Below, one piece after another: positions 33,163 to 44,911 of a stretch of DNA of 64,000 bases. The translations under genes were made by a program, and so were the position numbers. The DNA comes from Betaproteobacteria bacterium (lineage in GTDB: Bacteria > Pseudomonadota > Gammaproteobacteria > Burkholderiales > Casimicrobiaceae). Location of the stretch: contig JADKEV010000003.1 in NCBI GenBank assembly GCA_016717855.1, forward strand, positions 124,001 through 188,000. Reading direction: 5' to 3'. How positions within the stretch are numbered: position 1 is the first letter of the stretch; every line of letters starts with the position of its first letter. The notes below the pieces were generated by a model. The model had not been told where the DNA came from. It made no database searches and saw only the letters and a list, made by a program, of their open reading frames with translations.

Positions 33163-34629
33163 TCACGCGTCCTGCCGATTCATCAGCCGCCGCACCGCCG
33201 GCGCGAGTTCCGATGCGGTGAGTCCGACCGGTCCCGTGCCTGCGGCGACCAGTGCGTCGGCGGCGGCGCCGTGCACGCAGACGCCAAGCAGCAGCGCCCG
33301 CTCGGGTGCATAGCCCTGCGCCAGCAGCGCGCCGAGAATGCCGGCCAGGACGTCACCCGACCCGGCACTTGCCAGTCCGGGATTACCGCTGCCGTTGATC
33401 GCCCAGCCACCGTCGGGAACAACACACACTGTGCCCGCGCCCTTGAGCGCGACGGCGGCATTGTAGCGCTGGGCGATCGCCCTGGCGGCCGCGATGCGGT
33501 CGCCCTGCACAACCGCGGCGCTGGTTTGCAGCAGCCGCGCGGCTTCGGCGGGATGGGGCGTGAGCAGCGTCGGCTGGGCACGGTTGCGCAGGCGGCCGGC
33601 CAGGCCCGCTTCCAGCGCCAGCAGATTCAGCGCATCGGCGTCGAGGACTAGCGGCACCGGCTTCGACAGCGCGCGGCCCAGGTGGTCTGCCGCGAGGCGC
33701 GACTGACCGAGCCCGGGGCCCACGACCAGCGCCGTGGCGTCGCCGCGCAGCACCTCATCGGCGCCGCGCAGCATCAGTTCCGGCTGCGCGAAGTCGATGG
33801 CCGGCGCCGCCTCCGCGACGAAGCCCAGATGAACCTTGCCGGCGCCGGCATGCAACGCGGCGCGGCCCGCCAGCAGAGGCGCGCCGGTCATTCCGGCGGC
33901 GCCGCCGACAATTCCCAAGGTTCCGAACGATCCCTTGTGCGTGTTGCGCTGGCGCGAGCGCAGCCACGCGCGGGCCGCCGGCCAGGTGAGGAAGCGGCCC
34001 GCCGCCGCATCCCCGCCGGCATCGATGCCCAGGTCGTGGAGGGTGACCTTGCCCGCGGCATCGACGCCGTCCGCGGTCAGCAGCCCCGGCTTGAGCGCGA
34101 TGAAGGTCGCCGTATGGGTCGCCCGCACCACGGGGCCGGTGCCGGTACCTGTATCGGCGTCGAGGCCGCTGGGGATGTCGAGCGCCAGCACGGGACAATC
34201 CGCGCGATTGATCGCCGCGACCCATTCGGCGTAGACGCCACCGAGCGCGCGCCGCAGGCCGATGCCGAACAAGCCGTCGACCACGAGGCCGCATTCGCTC
34301 AGCGCGGGCGGGGAAGCCTGGGTCGCGCCTCCCGCCGCGCGCCAGCGGTCATGGGCGGCGCGCGCGGCCGCGGGAAGCCCCGCGGGTTCGGCGCAGAAGA
34401 CCACGCTCACCGCGTAACCCCATTCGCGCAGATGGCGCGCCACGACGAAGGCGTCGCCGCCATTGTTGCCGGGACCGGCGAAGACGGTGACCGGATCGGC
34501 CACGCCGGGAACCAGCACACGGGCCTGGCCGGCTGCCGCCGCGCCGGCGAGTTCCATCAGCGGCAACGCGGCGGCCGTTTCCTCGATGGCGCGAATCGCG
34601 GCGGTGGTGCAGATCGGCAGGGTGTTCAC
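33163..34629 (-). CDS. nnr: Bifunctional NAD(P)HX epimerase / ADP-dependent dehydratase
   Basis: A 488-residue repair enzyme that rescues hydrated NAD(P)H. The N-terminal epimerase domain (about 1-205) has VFAGPGNNGGDAFVVARHL and DIPSGLDADTG. The C-terminal ADP-dependent dehydratase domain (about 220-485) has KGSFGTLGIVGG, LTPHPAEAARLL and the GSGDVLAGILGA signature. Both domains are complete. No ATG fits the N-terminus; a GTG at 34629 (VNTLPICTTAAIRAIE) is chosen. The gene is convergent with the qorA-DUF1178 pair. Confidence 0.9.
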   Translation of the reverse strand: MNTLPICTTAAIRAIEETAAALPLMELAGAAAAGQARVLVPGVADPVTVFAGPGNNGGDAFVVARHLREWGYAVSVVFCAEPAGLPAAARAAHDRWRAAGGATQASPPALSECGLVVDGLFGIGLRRALGGVYAEWVAAINRADCPVLALDIPSGLDADTGTGTGPVVRATHTATFIALKPGLLTADGVDAAGKVTLHDLGIDAGGDAAAGRFLTWPAARAWLRSRQRNTHKGSFGTLGIVGGAAGMTGAPLLAGRAALHAGAGKVHLGFVAEAAPAIDFAQPELMLRGADEVLRGDATALVVGPGLGQSRLAADHLGRALSKPVPLVLDADALNLLALEAGLAGRLRNRAQPTLLTPHPAEAARLLQTSAAVVQGDRIAAARAIAQRYNAAVALKGAGTVCVVPDGGWAINGSGNPGLASAGSGDVLAGILGALLAQGYAPERALLLGVCVHGAAADALVAAGTGPVGLTASELAPAVRRLMNRQDA

Positions 34630-34837
34630 CAGGCCGATTATAGGGCGCGCCCGCGCATTTCGCCGGCGACGCTGCGTCGAGTCCGCTGCGTCCCGCAGGC
34701 GCCGCGGCGACGGCGCATTTCCGGGCGATATACTGCGGTCTGCACAACAAGGCAAGGTCGGGATCGCCAGCAGCAGCCAACGGCGGCGGGCGCAGGGCAC
34801 CGCCTCCGGAAAGACTCGATCACAAGGAAATCACAGG

Positions 34838-35281
34838 ATGGCAACTCCGCTGTGCGTCGTGTTCGACACCAACGTCGCGCTGGCGCTTGAAGTCTTCGCG
34901 GATCCGCGCCTGCTGGGGTTGCGCGGGCGCTGGGACCGCGGCGAGCTGCAGGCAATCGCCGACGACGACACGTTGGCCGAATACGAGCGCGTGCTGCGCT
35001 ACCCCGAATTGCGGCTGGACGAGGCGGTGGCCGCTGCAGCGGGCCTGCGTTACCGCGCCCTCTGCACGATTGTCCCGTACGATTCCGCGATCCAGCCGGC
35101 ATTGCCAAAGTGCCGCGATCCGGATGACCAGAAGTTCCTGCTGCTCGCCCAGCGCGCGAACGCGCACTGGCTGCTGACCCGCGACAAGGCGTTGCTGGCG
35201 TTGCGCAAAAAGGTGCGCTTCGGCATCGCGCAGCCGGAGGCGTTGTTGGGGTCGGAGGAGGAGGGATTGCGCGTCGGGTGA
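34838..35281 (+). CDS. PIN-domain protein (possible toxin-type nuclease)
   Basis: A 147-residue PIN-domain protein of the COG1569 kind. The first acidic residue is D10 in VVFDTNVAL; further acidic positions are in LAEYERVL, CRDPDDQKFL and LTRDKALL, as in Mg-dependent PIN ribonucleases. Many such proteins are toxins of toxin-antitoxin pairs, but no small antitoxin gene is adjacent here: upstream is the divergent repair enzyme, downstream a palindromic repeat. It may therefore be an orphan or a housekeeping member. ATG 34838 has an AAGGAA site upstream. Confidence 0.8.
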   Translation: MATPLCVVFDTNVALALEVFADPRLLGLRGRWDRGELQAIADDDTLAEYERVLRYPELRLDEAVAAAAGLRYRALCTIVPYDSAIQPALPKCRDPDDQKFLLLAQRANAHWLLTRDKALLALRKKVRFGIAQPEALLGSEEEGLRVG

Positions 35282-35321
35282 TTGGGCGGTTGATAAGTGG
35301 CGCTTTGGTCCACCTACCATT

Positions 35322-35349
35322 GATGGGTATCGCTTCGCTCCACCCATCC
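35322..35349. repeat. Dispersed palindromic repeat copy
   Basis: GATGGGTATCGCTTCGCTCC then ACCCATCC, between the convergent PIN and ttcA genes. Confidence 0.85.
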
Positions 35350-35386
35350 TACGGCGTCAACGGAGACATTGCGGCGTTGCCGGGGC

Positions 35387-36301
35387 TCAGGTGGTTGCGT
35401 CGGCGGTGACGGTCAGCGGGAATCTGTCGACGTCCGCGCCGGGGGCGGGCAGCGGCTCCTGGTCGAATCCGAGGTCGCCATCGGGGTAGGGCGTGTCCTG
35501 CGTGCGCAGGCCGCGAAAGTCGAACAGCGCAGTGTCGGCCAGATGCGAGGGCACCAGGTTTTGCATGCTGCGGAAGATGCTTTCCACGCGGCCGGGGAAC
35601 TTGCGTTCCCATTCGCGCAGCATCTCCTTGACCGCCTGCCGCTGCAGGTTGGGCTGCGAGCCGCAGAGGTTGCAGGGAATGATGGGGAATTGTCGCAGTT
35701 CGGCGAACGCGATCAGGTCGCGCTCGTGGCAATAGGCGAGCGGCCGGATCACGATGTGCTTGCCGTCGTCGGACACCAGCTTGGGCGACATGCCCTTCAT
35801 CTTGCCGCCGTGGAACATGTTCAGGAACAGCGTCTCGATCATGTCGTCGCGGTGGTGCCCCAGCGCGATCCGGGTCGCGCCCAGTTCCGAGGCGACGCGA
35901 TAGATGACGCCGCGGCGCAGCCGCGAGCACAGGCCGCAGGTCGTCTTGCCGTCCGGGATCACGCGCTTGACGACGGCGTACGTATCCTGTTCCGCGACAT
36001 GGAACGGCACGCCGCGCGCGCGCAGGTAGTCGGGCAGCACGTGCGCCGGAAAACCGGGCTGCTTCTGATCCAGGTTGAATGCCACGATGTCGAACTTGAC
36101 CGGCGCGGCGTCGCGAAGCGACAGCAGCAGGTCGAGCAGCGCGTAGCTGTCCTTGCCGCCCGACAGGCACACCATCACCCGGTCGCCGGGACCGATCATG
36201 TCGAAGTCGCCGATCGCACGGCCGACCAGGCCGCGCAGCCGCTTGGCGAGCTTGTTGCTTTCGTACTCGGCCTTTTGCGTTTGGCGCAGCGTGGTTTGCA
36301 T
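35387..36301 (-). CDS. ttcA: tRNA 2-thiocytidine biosynthesis protein
   Basis: A 304-residue ATP- and [4Fe-4S]-dependent enzyme that thiolates C32 of certain tRNAs. The PP-loop SGGKDS is at 47-52, and the cluster-ligand pairs are C122/C125 (CGLC) and C210/C213 (CNLC). The DSYALL, GHHRDDMIETLFLN and MSPKLVSDDG segments are typical. The length is normal. Start at 36301 (MQTTLRQTQK). Confidence 0.95.
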   Translation of the reverse strand: MQTTLRQTQKAEYESNKLAKRLRGLVGRAIGDFDMIGPGDRVMVCLSGGKDSYALLDLLLSLRDAAPVKFDIVAFNLDQKQPGFPAHVLPDYLRARGVPFHVAEQDTYAVVKRVIPDGKTTCGLCSRLRRGVIYRVASELGATRIALGHHRDDMIETLFLNMFHGGKMKGMSPKLVSDDGKHIVIRPLAYCHERDLIAFAELRQFPIIPCNLCGSQPNLQRQAVKEMLREWERKFPGRVESIFRSMQNLVPSHLADTALFDFRGLRTQDTPYPDGDLGFDQEPLPAPGADVDRFPLTVTADATT

Positions 36302-36451
36302 CGGACGATTCTAGCATTGGTCCTGCGCGCGGCCGGCAGGCGTCCGCGCCACGGCGCGCGATGCGCGGAGTGCGGCTTCGGCAGCCGCGCCCCGGGCAGG
36401 GCGCGGGTGCAGCCGCGCTATACTCCACTCCTCACCTCCCGGCACTTCTCC

Positions 36452-37684
36452 ATGTCCGCCCCCACAGCCTCGTTGCGCCAGGATTCGACCGTCATCGGAC
36501 TGGTCAGTCTTGCCCACGGCACGAGCCACTTTTTCCAGCTCCTGCTGCCGCCGCTCTTTCCGCTGCTCAAGGCGGAGTTCGGCGTGAGCTACGCCGATCT
36601 CGGCATCATGGCGATGGCGTACTACGTCGTCTCCGGCGTGTTCCAGACCGTCGCGGGCTTTGCCGTGGATCGCTTCGGCGCCCGCCGCGTGCTGTTGTTC
36701 GGCATCGCGATGATCGCGCTGCCGGCGCTGCTGATGGCGGTGGCGCCGAGCTTCTGGGTGCTGGGGCTCTGCGTCGTGCTGGCGGGTCTCGGCAACAGCG
36801 TGTTTCATCCGGCCGATTTCACGATCCTGAATTCGCGCATCGCCCCGGCGCGGCTCGGCCATGCCTTTTCGGTTCATGGCATCAGCGGCGGCCTGGGCTG
36901 GGCCGCGGCGCCGCTGACAGTGACTGCGCTGGGCGTTGCCTTTGGCTGGCGCGGCGCGGTGTTCACGGCGGGCGCCTGCGGGCTGGTCCTGCTCGGCGCC
37001 CTGTACGCCAGCCGCCGCACGCTGGCCACCGAGTCGGATGCGGGCGGGCGCGCGGCGGACGGCAGCAGACCCCACCGGGCGGCAACCGGGCTCGGGCCGC
37101 TGCTCACCACGCCGGTCTGGCTGTGCTTCGGCTATTTCATGCTGCTCGCGATGGCGCTCACCGGCTTGCAGAGTTTCTCCATACCGGCCCTGATGGACTT
37201 TTCGCAAGTGACGCTGGCCAACGCCACGCTGGCCTTGACCTGCTATTTCCTGGGCAGCACCGTCGGCACGCTGGTCGGCGGCTTCGCGGCGGGCTGGACC
37301 AAGCGCCACGATCTGGTCGCGGCGGGCGGGATGGGCGGCGGCGCCGCGCTGTTCTTCCTGGTCGCGGCCGGACTGGTGTCGGCGTGGTGGGTGATCCCGC
37401 TGTTCGCGGCCGCCGGTTTTGCCTCGGGCATCACCGGGCCTTCCCGCGACCTGATCGTGCGCGGCGCGACGCCCAGAGGCGCGACCGGCCGCGTCTACGG
37501 GTTCGTCTATTCGGGGCTGGACACGGGCGCGGCGCTGGCCCCGGCGCTGCTGGGGTACCTGCTCGACCATGGCCGTCCTTCCGCCGTGTTCCTGTTCATC
37601 GGGGTCACGCTGCTGCTGGGGGTGGGCACCGTCATCCAGGTGCGCCACCGCAGCGCTGCCGCGGTGTCCGCGCAGTCGTCCTGA
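36452..37684 (+). CDS. Major facilitator superfamily transporter
   Basis: A 410-residue, roughly twelve-helix MFS permease. The opening GLVSLAHGTSHFFQLLLPPL, the loop 2-3 motif DRFGARRVLLFG and FHPADFTILNSRI are similar to the fosmidomycin-resistance/Fsr-like and related MFS groups. The substrate is undetermined. It is divergent from ttcA and convergent with the DMT gene. Confidence 0.83.
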   Translation: MSAPTASLRQDSTVIGLVSLAHGTSHFFQLLLPPLFPLLKAEFGVSYADLGIMAMAYYVVSGVFQTVAGFAVDRFGARRVLLFGIAMIALPALLMAVAPSFWVLGLCVVLAGLGNSVFHPADFTILNSRIAPARLGHAFSVHGISGGLGWAAAPLTVTALGVAFGWRGAVFTAGACGLVLLGALYASRRTLATESDAGGRAADGSRPHRAATGLGPLLTTPVWLCFGYFMLLAMALTGLQSFSIPALMDFSQVTLANATLALTCYFLGSTVGTLVGGFAAGWTKRHDLVAAGGMGGGAALFFLVAAGLVSAWWVIPLFAAAGFASGITGPSRDLIVRGATPRGATGRVYGFVYSGLDTGAALAPALLGYLLDHGRPSAVFLFIGVTLLLGVGTVIQVRHRSAAAVSAQSS

Positions 37685-37708
37685 GCGGCCGCGTGCGCGG
37701 CCATCGGC

Positions 37709-38602
37709 TCAATCGGTCGGCGGCTCGATCAGCGGCTGCACGCGGCGGCGTTCCTGCCAGGCGAGCCAGATGCCGCCCACCAGGATGACCAGCATGCCCG
37801 CCATCGACACGCGGTCGGGGAACTGGCCGAACAGCAGCCATCCGAAGCCGATCGGCCAAACCATTTGCAGATAGCCGAACGGCGTGAGCTGCGATGCTTG
37901 CGCCTGCAGGAGCGCAGTGATCATGCACCAATGGCCCAGGCCCGCCAGCACGCCTAGCATCAGGAACAGAGACGCGGGCCCGGGTCCCGGCAGCGGATGC
38001 GGGTCCAGGAACGGCAGCAGCGCGGTGAACGCGACAGTGCCGACGATCCCGCTGTAGAACAGCGTCGTGTAGGCGGAATCGCCGCGCAGCTTGCGGGTCA
38101 GCAACTGGTACAGCGCGTTGAACAGCGCCATCGCGAACATCGCCAGCGCGGCCGGATGAAACGCCGCCGACCCGGGTCGGGTCACCAGCAGGACGCCGGC
38201 GAAGCCGACGCCCACGGCCGCCCAGCGGGCGCGCGGCACCACCTCGCCCAGCAGGGGTCCGGCGAGCAGCACCACGAGCATCGGCGCCAGGAACGAGATC
38301 GCCGAGGCTTCCGCCAGCGGCAGGTAGCGCAACCCGCTGAAGAAGGCGATGGTCGCCACCAGCAGCAGCGTGGAACGACCCAGTTGCAGCAGCGGCTGCC
38401 CGGTGCGCCAGAACCCGCTCCCCGCCTTGGACCAGGCCAGCGGCAGGACAACCAGCACATGCCCCGCGTAGCGCGCCCAGACGACCCACCAGACCGGATA
38501 GTCCCGCACGAGTATCTTGGCGGTTGCGTCGAGCGAACTGAGGAAGAGGCCGGCGAGGGTGTACAGCAGGATCGCGCGCGCGATGTGACTCGGGTCGGAC
38601 AT
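37709..38602 (-). CDS. EamA-domain (DMT superfamily) transporter
   Basis: A 297-residue protein with about ten hydrophobic helices in two EamA repeats. The end of each half shows the usual GGxxLAW or FAGVLLVTRPG pattern, and the middle has LAEASAISFLAPMLVVLLAG. Such permeases export metabolites or amino acids; the substrate cannot be assigned. Divergent from the Bug receptor at 38730. Confidence 0.87.
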   Translation of the reverse strand: MSDPSHIARAILLYTLAGLFLSSLDATAKILVRDYPVWWVVWARYAGHVLVVLPLAWSKAGSGFWRTGQPLLQLGRSTLLLVATIAFFSGLRYLPLAEASAISFLAPMLVVLLAGPLLGEVVPRARWAAVGVGFAGVLLVTRPGSAAFHPAALAMFAMALFNALYQLLTRKLRGDSAYTTLFYSGIVGTVAFTALLPFLDPHPLPGPGPASLFLMLGVLAGLGHWCMITALLQAQASQLTPFGYLQMVWPIGFGWLLFGQFPDRVSMAGMLVILVGGIWLAWQERRRVQPLIEPPTD

Positions 38603-38729
38603 GGCGGAACTCTACCATGGGGTCTGCCGCCGCCACTCCGGCCGGGGCGCGTCCCCGGGCTTGTAATCGATGGGTTTCCGGGGCATCCTAGTTGGGCGCG
38701 CGGAAAGCGCGAAACGGGAGGGGAAAACC

Positions 38730-39701
38730 ATGAGTGAACTGATGCGTGCCGCAGCCGCGTTGCTGATCGGCGCCGGCCTGCTCGCCGGTCACGGGCGTGC
38801 GCAGACGTACCCCTCGCAACCGGTGAAGCTCGTCGTGCCGTTCGCGCCCGGAGGCGCCACCGACATCCTCGCGCGCACCATCGGCCAGCGGCTGGCGGAG
38901 CGGCTCGGCCAGCCGGTCGTGATCGAGAACAAGCCGGGCGCGGGGACCACGATAGGCAATGCCGCCGTCGCCCAGGCGGCGCCGGACGGCTACACACTGC
39001 TGTTCGCGCCGACGCCGTTTGTCATCACGCAGGTGATGTATCCCAAGCTGCCGTACGACGCGGACAAGGCGTTCACGCCGGTGACCTTGCTCGCGGTGTC
39101 GCCGTTCATCCTGGTCGCGCATCCGGACGTGGCCGCCAAGTCCGTGTCCGAACTGGTCGCGCTGGCGAAGTCCAAGCCAGGCGCCTTGACGTTCGCGTCC
39201 GCCGGCAACGGCACGGTACCGCATCTTGCGGGCGAACTGTTCAAGTTGCGCACCGGTGTCAGTCTCACCCATGTGCCCTACAAGGGCGGCGGGCCGGCGA
39301 TCACCGACCTGATCGGCGGCCAGACCCAGCTGATGTTCGCGACGCCGATCGAAGTCATGCAACAGGTGCAGGCGGGCCGGCTCAAGGTGCTGGCGACGAC
39401 GGCGCCGCAGCGGCTGCCCACGATGCCCGACGTGCCGACCATCCACGAGTCGGGCTATCCCGGTTTTGAGGTGTACGCGTTCTTCGGCGTGCTGGCCCCG
39501 GCCGGGACGCCCCGCGCAATCGTCGACAAGCTCGCGGTCGAACTGGGCAAGGTGGTCGACGTGCCGGACGTGAAGGACAAGCTCGCCGCGCAGAGCGCGA
39601 TGGTGCAGCTCAGGGCCGGCGACGGGTTCGCGGCGTTTCTGGCCGCCGAAAAAACCAAATGGGACGCGGTGGTGAAAGCCTCCGGCGCCAAGATCGACTG
39701 A
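38730..39701 (+). CDS. Tripartite tricarboxylate transporter (Bug) receptor
   Basis: A 323-residue periplasmic binding protein with intact frame. Signal peptide about 1-24 (AAALLIGAGLLAGHGRAQ), then TYPSQPVKLVVPFAPGGATD, PDGYTLLFAPTP, VPYKGGGPAITDL and APAGTPRAIVDKL, all standard Bug segments. The TctA/TctB membrane components are not nearby, as is usual for most Bug genes. The ribosome-binding region is exceptionally purine-rich (GGGAGGGG at 38716-38723) and would pair well with the CCCUCC loops of the candidate sRNAs at 8 kb. Confidence 0.9.
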   Translation: MSELMRAAAALLIGAGLLAGHGRAQTYPSQPVKLVVPFAPGGATDILARTIGQRLAERLGQPVVIENKPGAGTTIGNAAVAQAAPDGYTLLFAPTPFVITQVMYPKLPYDADKAFTPVTLLAVSPFILVAHPDVAAKSVSELVALAKSKPGALTFASAGNGTVPHLAGELFKLRTGVSLTHVPYKGGGPAITDLIGGQTQLMFATPIEVMQQVQAGRLKVLATTAPQRLPTMPDVPTIHESGYPGFEVYAFFGVLAPAGTPRAIVDKLAVELGKVVDVPDVKDKLAAQSAMVQLRAGDGFAAFLAAEKTKWDAVVKASGAKID

Positions 39702-39725
39702 CGGCTGTCTCGACGAGGAGCGGGC

Positions 39726-40362
39726 ATGCACACCATCATCATCGCCAATCCGAAGGGCGGCACCGGCAAGTCCACGCTGGCGACCAACATCGCCGGCTGG
39801 TTGGCGGCCAAGAGGCAGCGCGTGGTATTGGCGGACTTCGACGCGCAGCATTCGTCGGCGGACTGGCTGCTCCGCCGCTCGGAACACCTGCCGAAGATCA
39901 GCGGCTGGACGCCGGACCAGGACAAGCGGACGCTGCAGGACGCCGATCCGCAGTGGCTGGTGATCGATCTGCCCGCGGGCATCCATGGCGAGACGCTGCG
40001 CGACGCGATCCGGCGCGCCGAGATCATCCTGATTCCGGTCTCCCCTTCCGCGTTCGACATGGATGCGACCAGGACTTTTCTGGCCAAGGTGGCGGAGTAC
40101 AAGGGCGATAAAGGAAGGCACGATACACATCGGGCTGGTCGGCATGCGGGTCGATAGCCGCACACGCAGCGCGGTCGAACTCGAGGAATTCCTGAAGCAA
40201 TTCGACTTTCCGTTTGTCACCAACCTGCGCGACACCCAGGTCTACGTGCACGCGGCGCGCGACGGCCTGTCGGTGTTCGACATGCCGCGCTCGCGCGCCG
40301 AGCACGACTGGGAGCAGTGGCGCACGCTCACGCGCTGGATCGGCAGGCAGGCGGGGAAGTAA
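39726..40362 (+). CDS. ParA/MinD-like ATPase, frameshifted
   Basis: About 211 residues after repair. The deviant Walker A motif is at 10-17 (PKGGTGKSTLATN), with Walker A' DFDAQHSSADWL and Walker B WLVIDLPAG. The second half, IKEGTIHIGLVGMR, lies in another frame because of one extra G in the run at 40103-40105; with two Gs the protein reads KAIKEGT without a break. There is no parB or parS beside it, so it is a solitary ParA-like protein, possibly positioning a protein complex rather than DNA. It starts 24 bases after the Bug gene. Confidence 0.83.
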
Positions 40363-40435
40363 GGCCGGCCGCCTGCCGCCCCGCACGAGCCGTTCCCTCC
40401 AGGCGGCCTTCGCGGCCGTCTCCATCACTCACTCC

Positions 40436-41395
40436 ATGGCCCATTCCGTCCATCACATCGTTTTCCTGGAGCGCGACTCGATCGAGGCCAGCGTCCGACC
40501 GCCGGCGTTCCCCCACACGTGGGTCGAACATGACCGGCTCGGTCCCGAACAGGCTGCGGCCGCGCTGGCCGACGCGACCATCGCGATCGTCAACAAGACG
40601 CGGCTCGGTGCCGCGACGCTGTCGCGCCTGCCGCACCTGCAGTTAATCGCCCTCACGGCGACCGGCACCGACAACATCGACCTGCACTGGTGCGCGCGCA
40701 ACGGCATCGCCGTGTCGAATGTCAGGAACTACGCGGTGCACACGGTCCCCGAGCACGCGTTCGCGCTGATCCTCGCGCTGCGGCGCAGCCTGTTCGGCTA
40801 CGCGCGCGACATCGCGGCGGGACGCTGGCAGGAGTCGGAGCAGTTCTGCCTGTCGGGGCGCCCCGTCAACGACATCTTCGGCAGCACCATCGGGATCTTC
40901 GGCGAGGGCGCGCTGGGGCAGGGCGTCGCGGCGCTCGCCCGCGGCTTCGGGATGCGCGTGCTCTTCGCCGACCATCCGCCGCCCAGGGTCTCCGGCGTCC
41001 ACTTCACGCCGCCGGACCAGGTGCTGGGCGAAGCGGACATCGTCAGCCTGCACGCGCCGCTGACGCCGGCGACGCGCAACCTGATCGGCGAGCGCGAACT
41101 CGGACTGATGAAGAAGACCGCATTGCTGATCAACACCGCGCGCGGCGGCCTGGTCGACGAGCGGGCGCTCGCCGCCGCGCTGCGCGCCGGGCGCATCGCG
41201 GGCGCCGGCTTCGACGTGCTCACGACGGAACCGCCGCGCGAAGGGAACCCGCTGCTCGATCCCGACATTCCGAATCTCATCCTGACGCCGCACACGGCGT
41301 GGGCGAGCAGCGAAGCGGTGCAGGCGCTGATCGACCAGGTGATCGACAACGTCGAAGCCTTCGCCGCGGGATCGCCGCGGAATCTGGTGACCTGA
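40436..41395 (+). CDS. D-2-hydroxyacid dehydrogenase (hydroxypyruvate/glycerate type)
   Basis: A 319-residue NAD-dependent dehydrogenase. The Rossmann motif GEGALGQG, the catalytic arginine in NTARGGLVDERAL, a glutamate in the TTEPPREGNPL segment and the catalytic histidine in LTPHTAWAS are present. LTATGTDNIDL and VRNYAVHTVPEHAFALIL match the glycerate dehydrogenase (HprA) subgroup best. The exact acid substrate is not decided. ATG 40436 lies 73 bases after the ParA-like gene. Confidence 0.87.
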   Translation: MAHSVHHIVFLERDSIEASVRPPAFPHTWVEHDRLGPEQAAAALADATIAIVNKTRLGAATLSRLPHLQLIALTATGTDNIDLHWCARNGIAVSNVRNYAVHTVPEHAFALILALRRSLFGYARDIAAGRWQESEQFCLSGRPVNDIFGSTIGIFGEGALGQGVAALARGFGMRVLFADHPPPRVSGVHFTPPDQVLGEADIVSLHAPLTPATRNLIGERELGLMKKTALLINTARGGLVDERALAAALRAGRIAGAGFDVLTTEPPREGNPLLDPDIPNLILTPHTAWASSEAVQALIDQVIDNVEAFAAGSPRNLVT

Positions 41396-41493
41396 TTCCC
41401 TCGCACGGGTGGCGAGGCCGGGTCGCGCAGATGGGTGGAGGCGGGCAGCGGCGGCGGGCGCCGCGGCCGCTACCGCGCGTCGTGCCGCGCCGA

Positions 41494-41558
41494 GATGGGT
41501 GTCGCTGCGCTCGACCCATCCTACCGGCGCGATGGGTATCGCTGCGCTCCACCCATCC
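41494..41558. repeat. Two dispersed palindromic repeat copies in tandem
   Basis: Copies at 41494-41521 and 41531-41558, same orientation, nine bases apart. They sit between the convergent D-hydroxyacid dehydrogenase and acnA genes; the second ends 25 bases before the acnA stop. Confidence 0.85.
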
Positions 41559-41583
41559 TACGGAACGTGCGGAATCCGCGAGC

Positions 41584-44310
<2,727 letters not shown>

Positions 44311-44335
44311 CGTAATCCCTCGGGTTCGGTAAGTG

Positions 44336-44887
44336 TTACTTCTTCTTTGCGTCCATCATGTCGTAGATGTTCATGGTCATGCCGCCAGGGACCGTCACAT
44401 CGCCCGGGCGCTGGCCCGGCTTGCACGCCCCGGTCCACTTCGCCTCCATCACGGTCGTCCCTTCCTTGAGGCCCATCATCGGCGGCTCGTAGCGGGACTG
44501 GATCTCCATCTTGTACGCCGAATTGAAGTCGCCGGTGATCACCGTCTTCGCCGTGGTCTTCATCGTGCCGAAGTCGCAGGAGGAGTCGAAGGATAGCCGG
44601 TTGGGTCCGCGTTGGACATTGGTCCGCGTGCATTTGTTCTCGCGCTCCATCTGCTGGCCCATCTGCCGGAACGCGTCGTCGCGGGACTGATCGACGCACT
44701 GCGTCATCAGGTGACCGCCGCCGCCGCCCTTGCCGGCGCCGCTTTCCATCCGGATTTCCCACAGTCCCGACTTCCGCTTGGGCAGTTCCTGCGCCAGCGC
44801 GGACGGGGCGAGGGCGGCCGCGGCCGCAATGGCCGCCACCGCGGACATTGCGGTGATGGCGGGGACGATGGCAAAGGCGCGGTGCAT
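44336..44887 (-). CDS. DUF3617 family exported protein
   Basis: A 183-residue protein. A signal peptide covers about 1-32 (long Ala-rich hydrophobic stretch ending PSALAQ). The mature part has KRKSGLWEIRMES near its start and cysteines in TQCVDQS, KCTRTN and SCDFG, the pattern of DUF3617. Function unknown. It sits between prpD and acnA with gaps of about 24 bases on each side, which is unexpected for a periplasmic protein within a TCA operon. Confidence 0.8.
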   Translation of the reverse strand: MHRAFAIVPAITAMSAVAAIAAAAALAPSALAQELPKRKSGLWEIRMESGAGKGGGGGHLMTQCVDQSRDDAFRQMGQQMERENKCTRTNVQRGPNRLSFDSSCDFGTMKTTAKTVITGDFNSAYKMEIQSRYEPPMMGLKEGTTVMEAKWTGACKPGQRPGDVTVPGGMTMNIYDMMDAKKK

Positions 44888-44911
44888 GGCGGGTCTCCCA
44901 GGTGAATGCGG

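Noticed and set aside
34838..35281. Toxin-antitoxin module for the PIN protein
   Set aside because: No small antitoxin-sized gene precedes or follows it; only a divergent repair gene and a palindromic repeat flank it.
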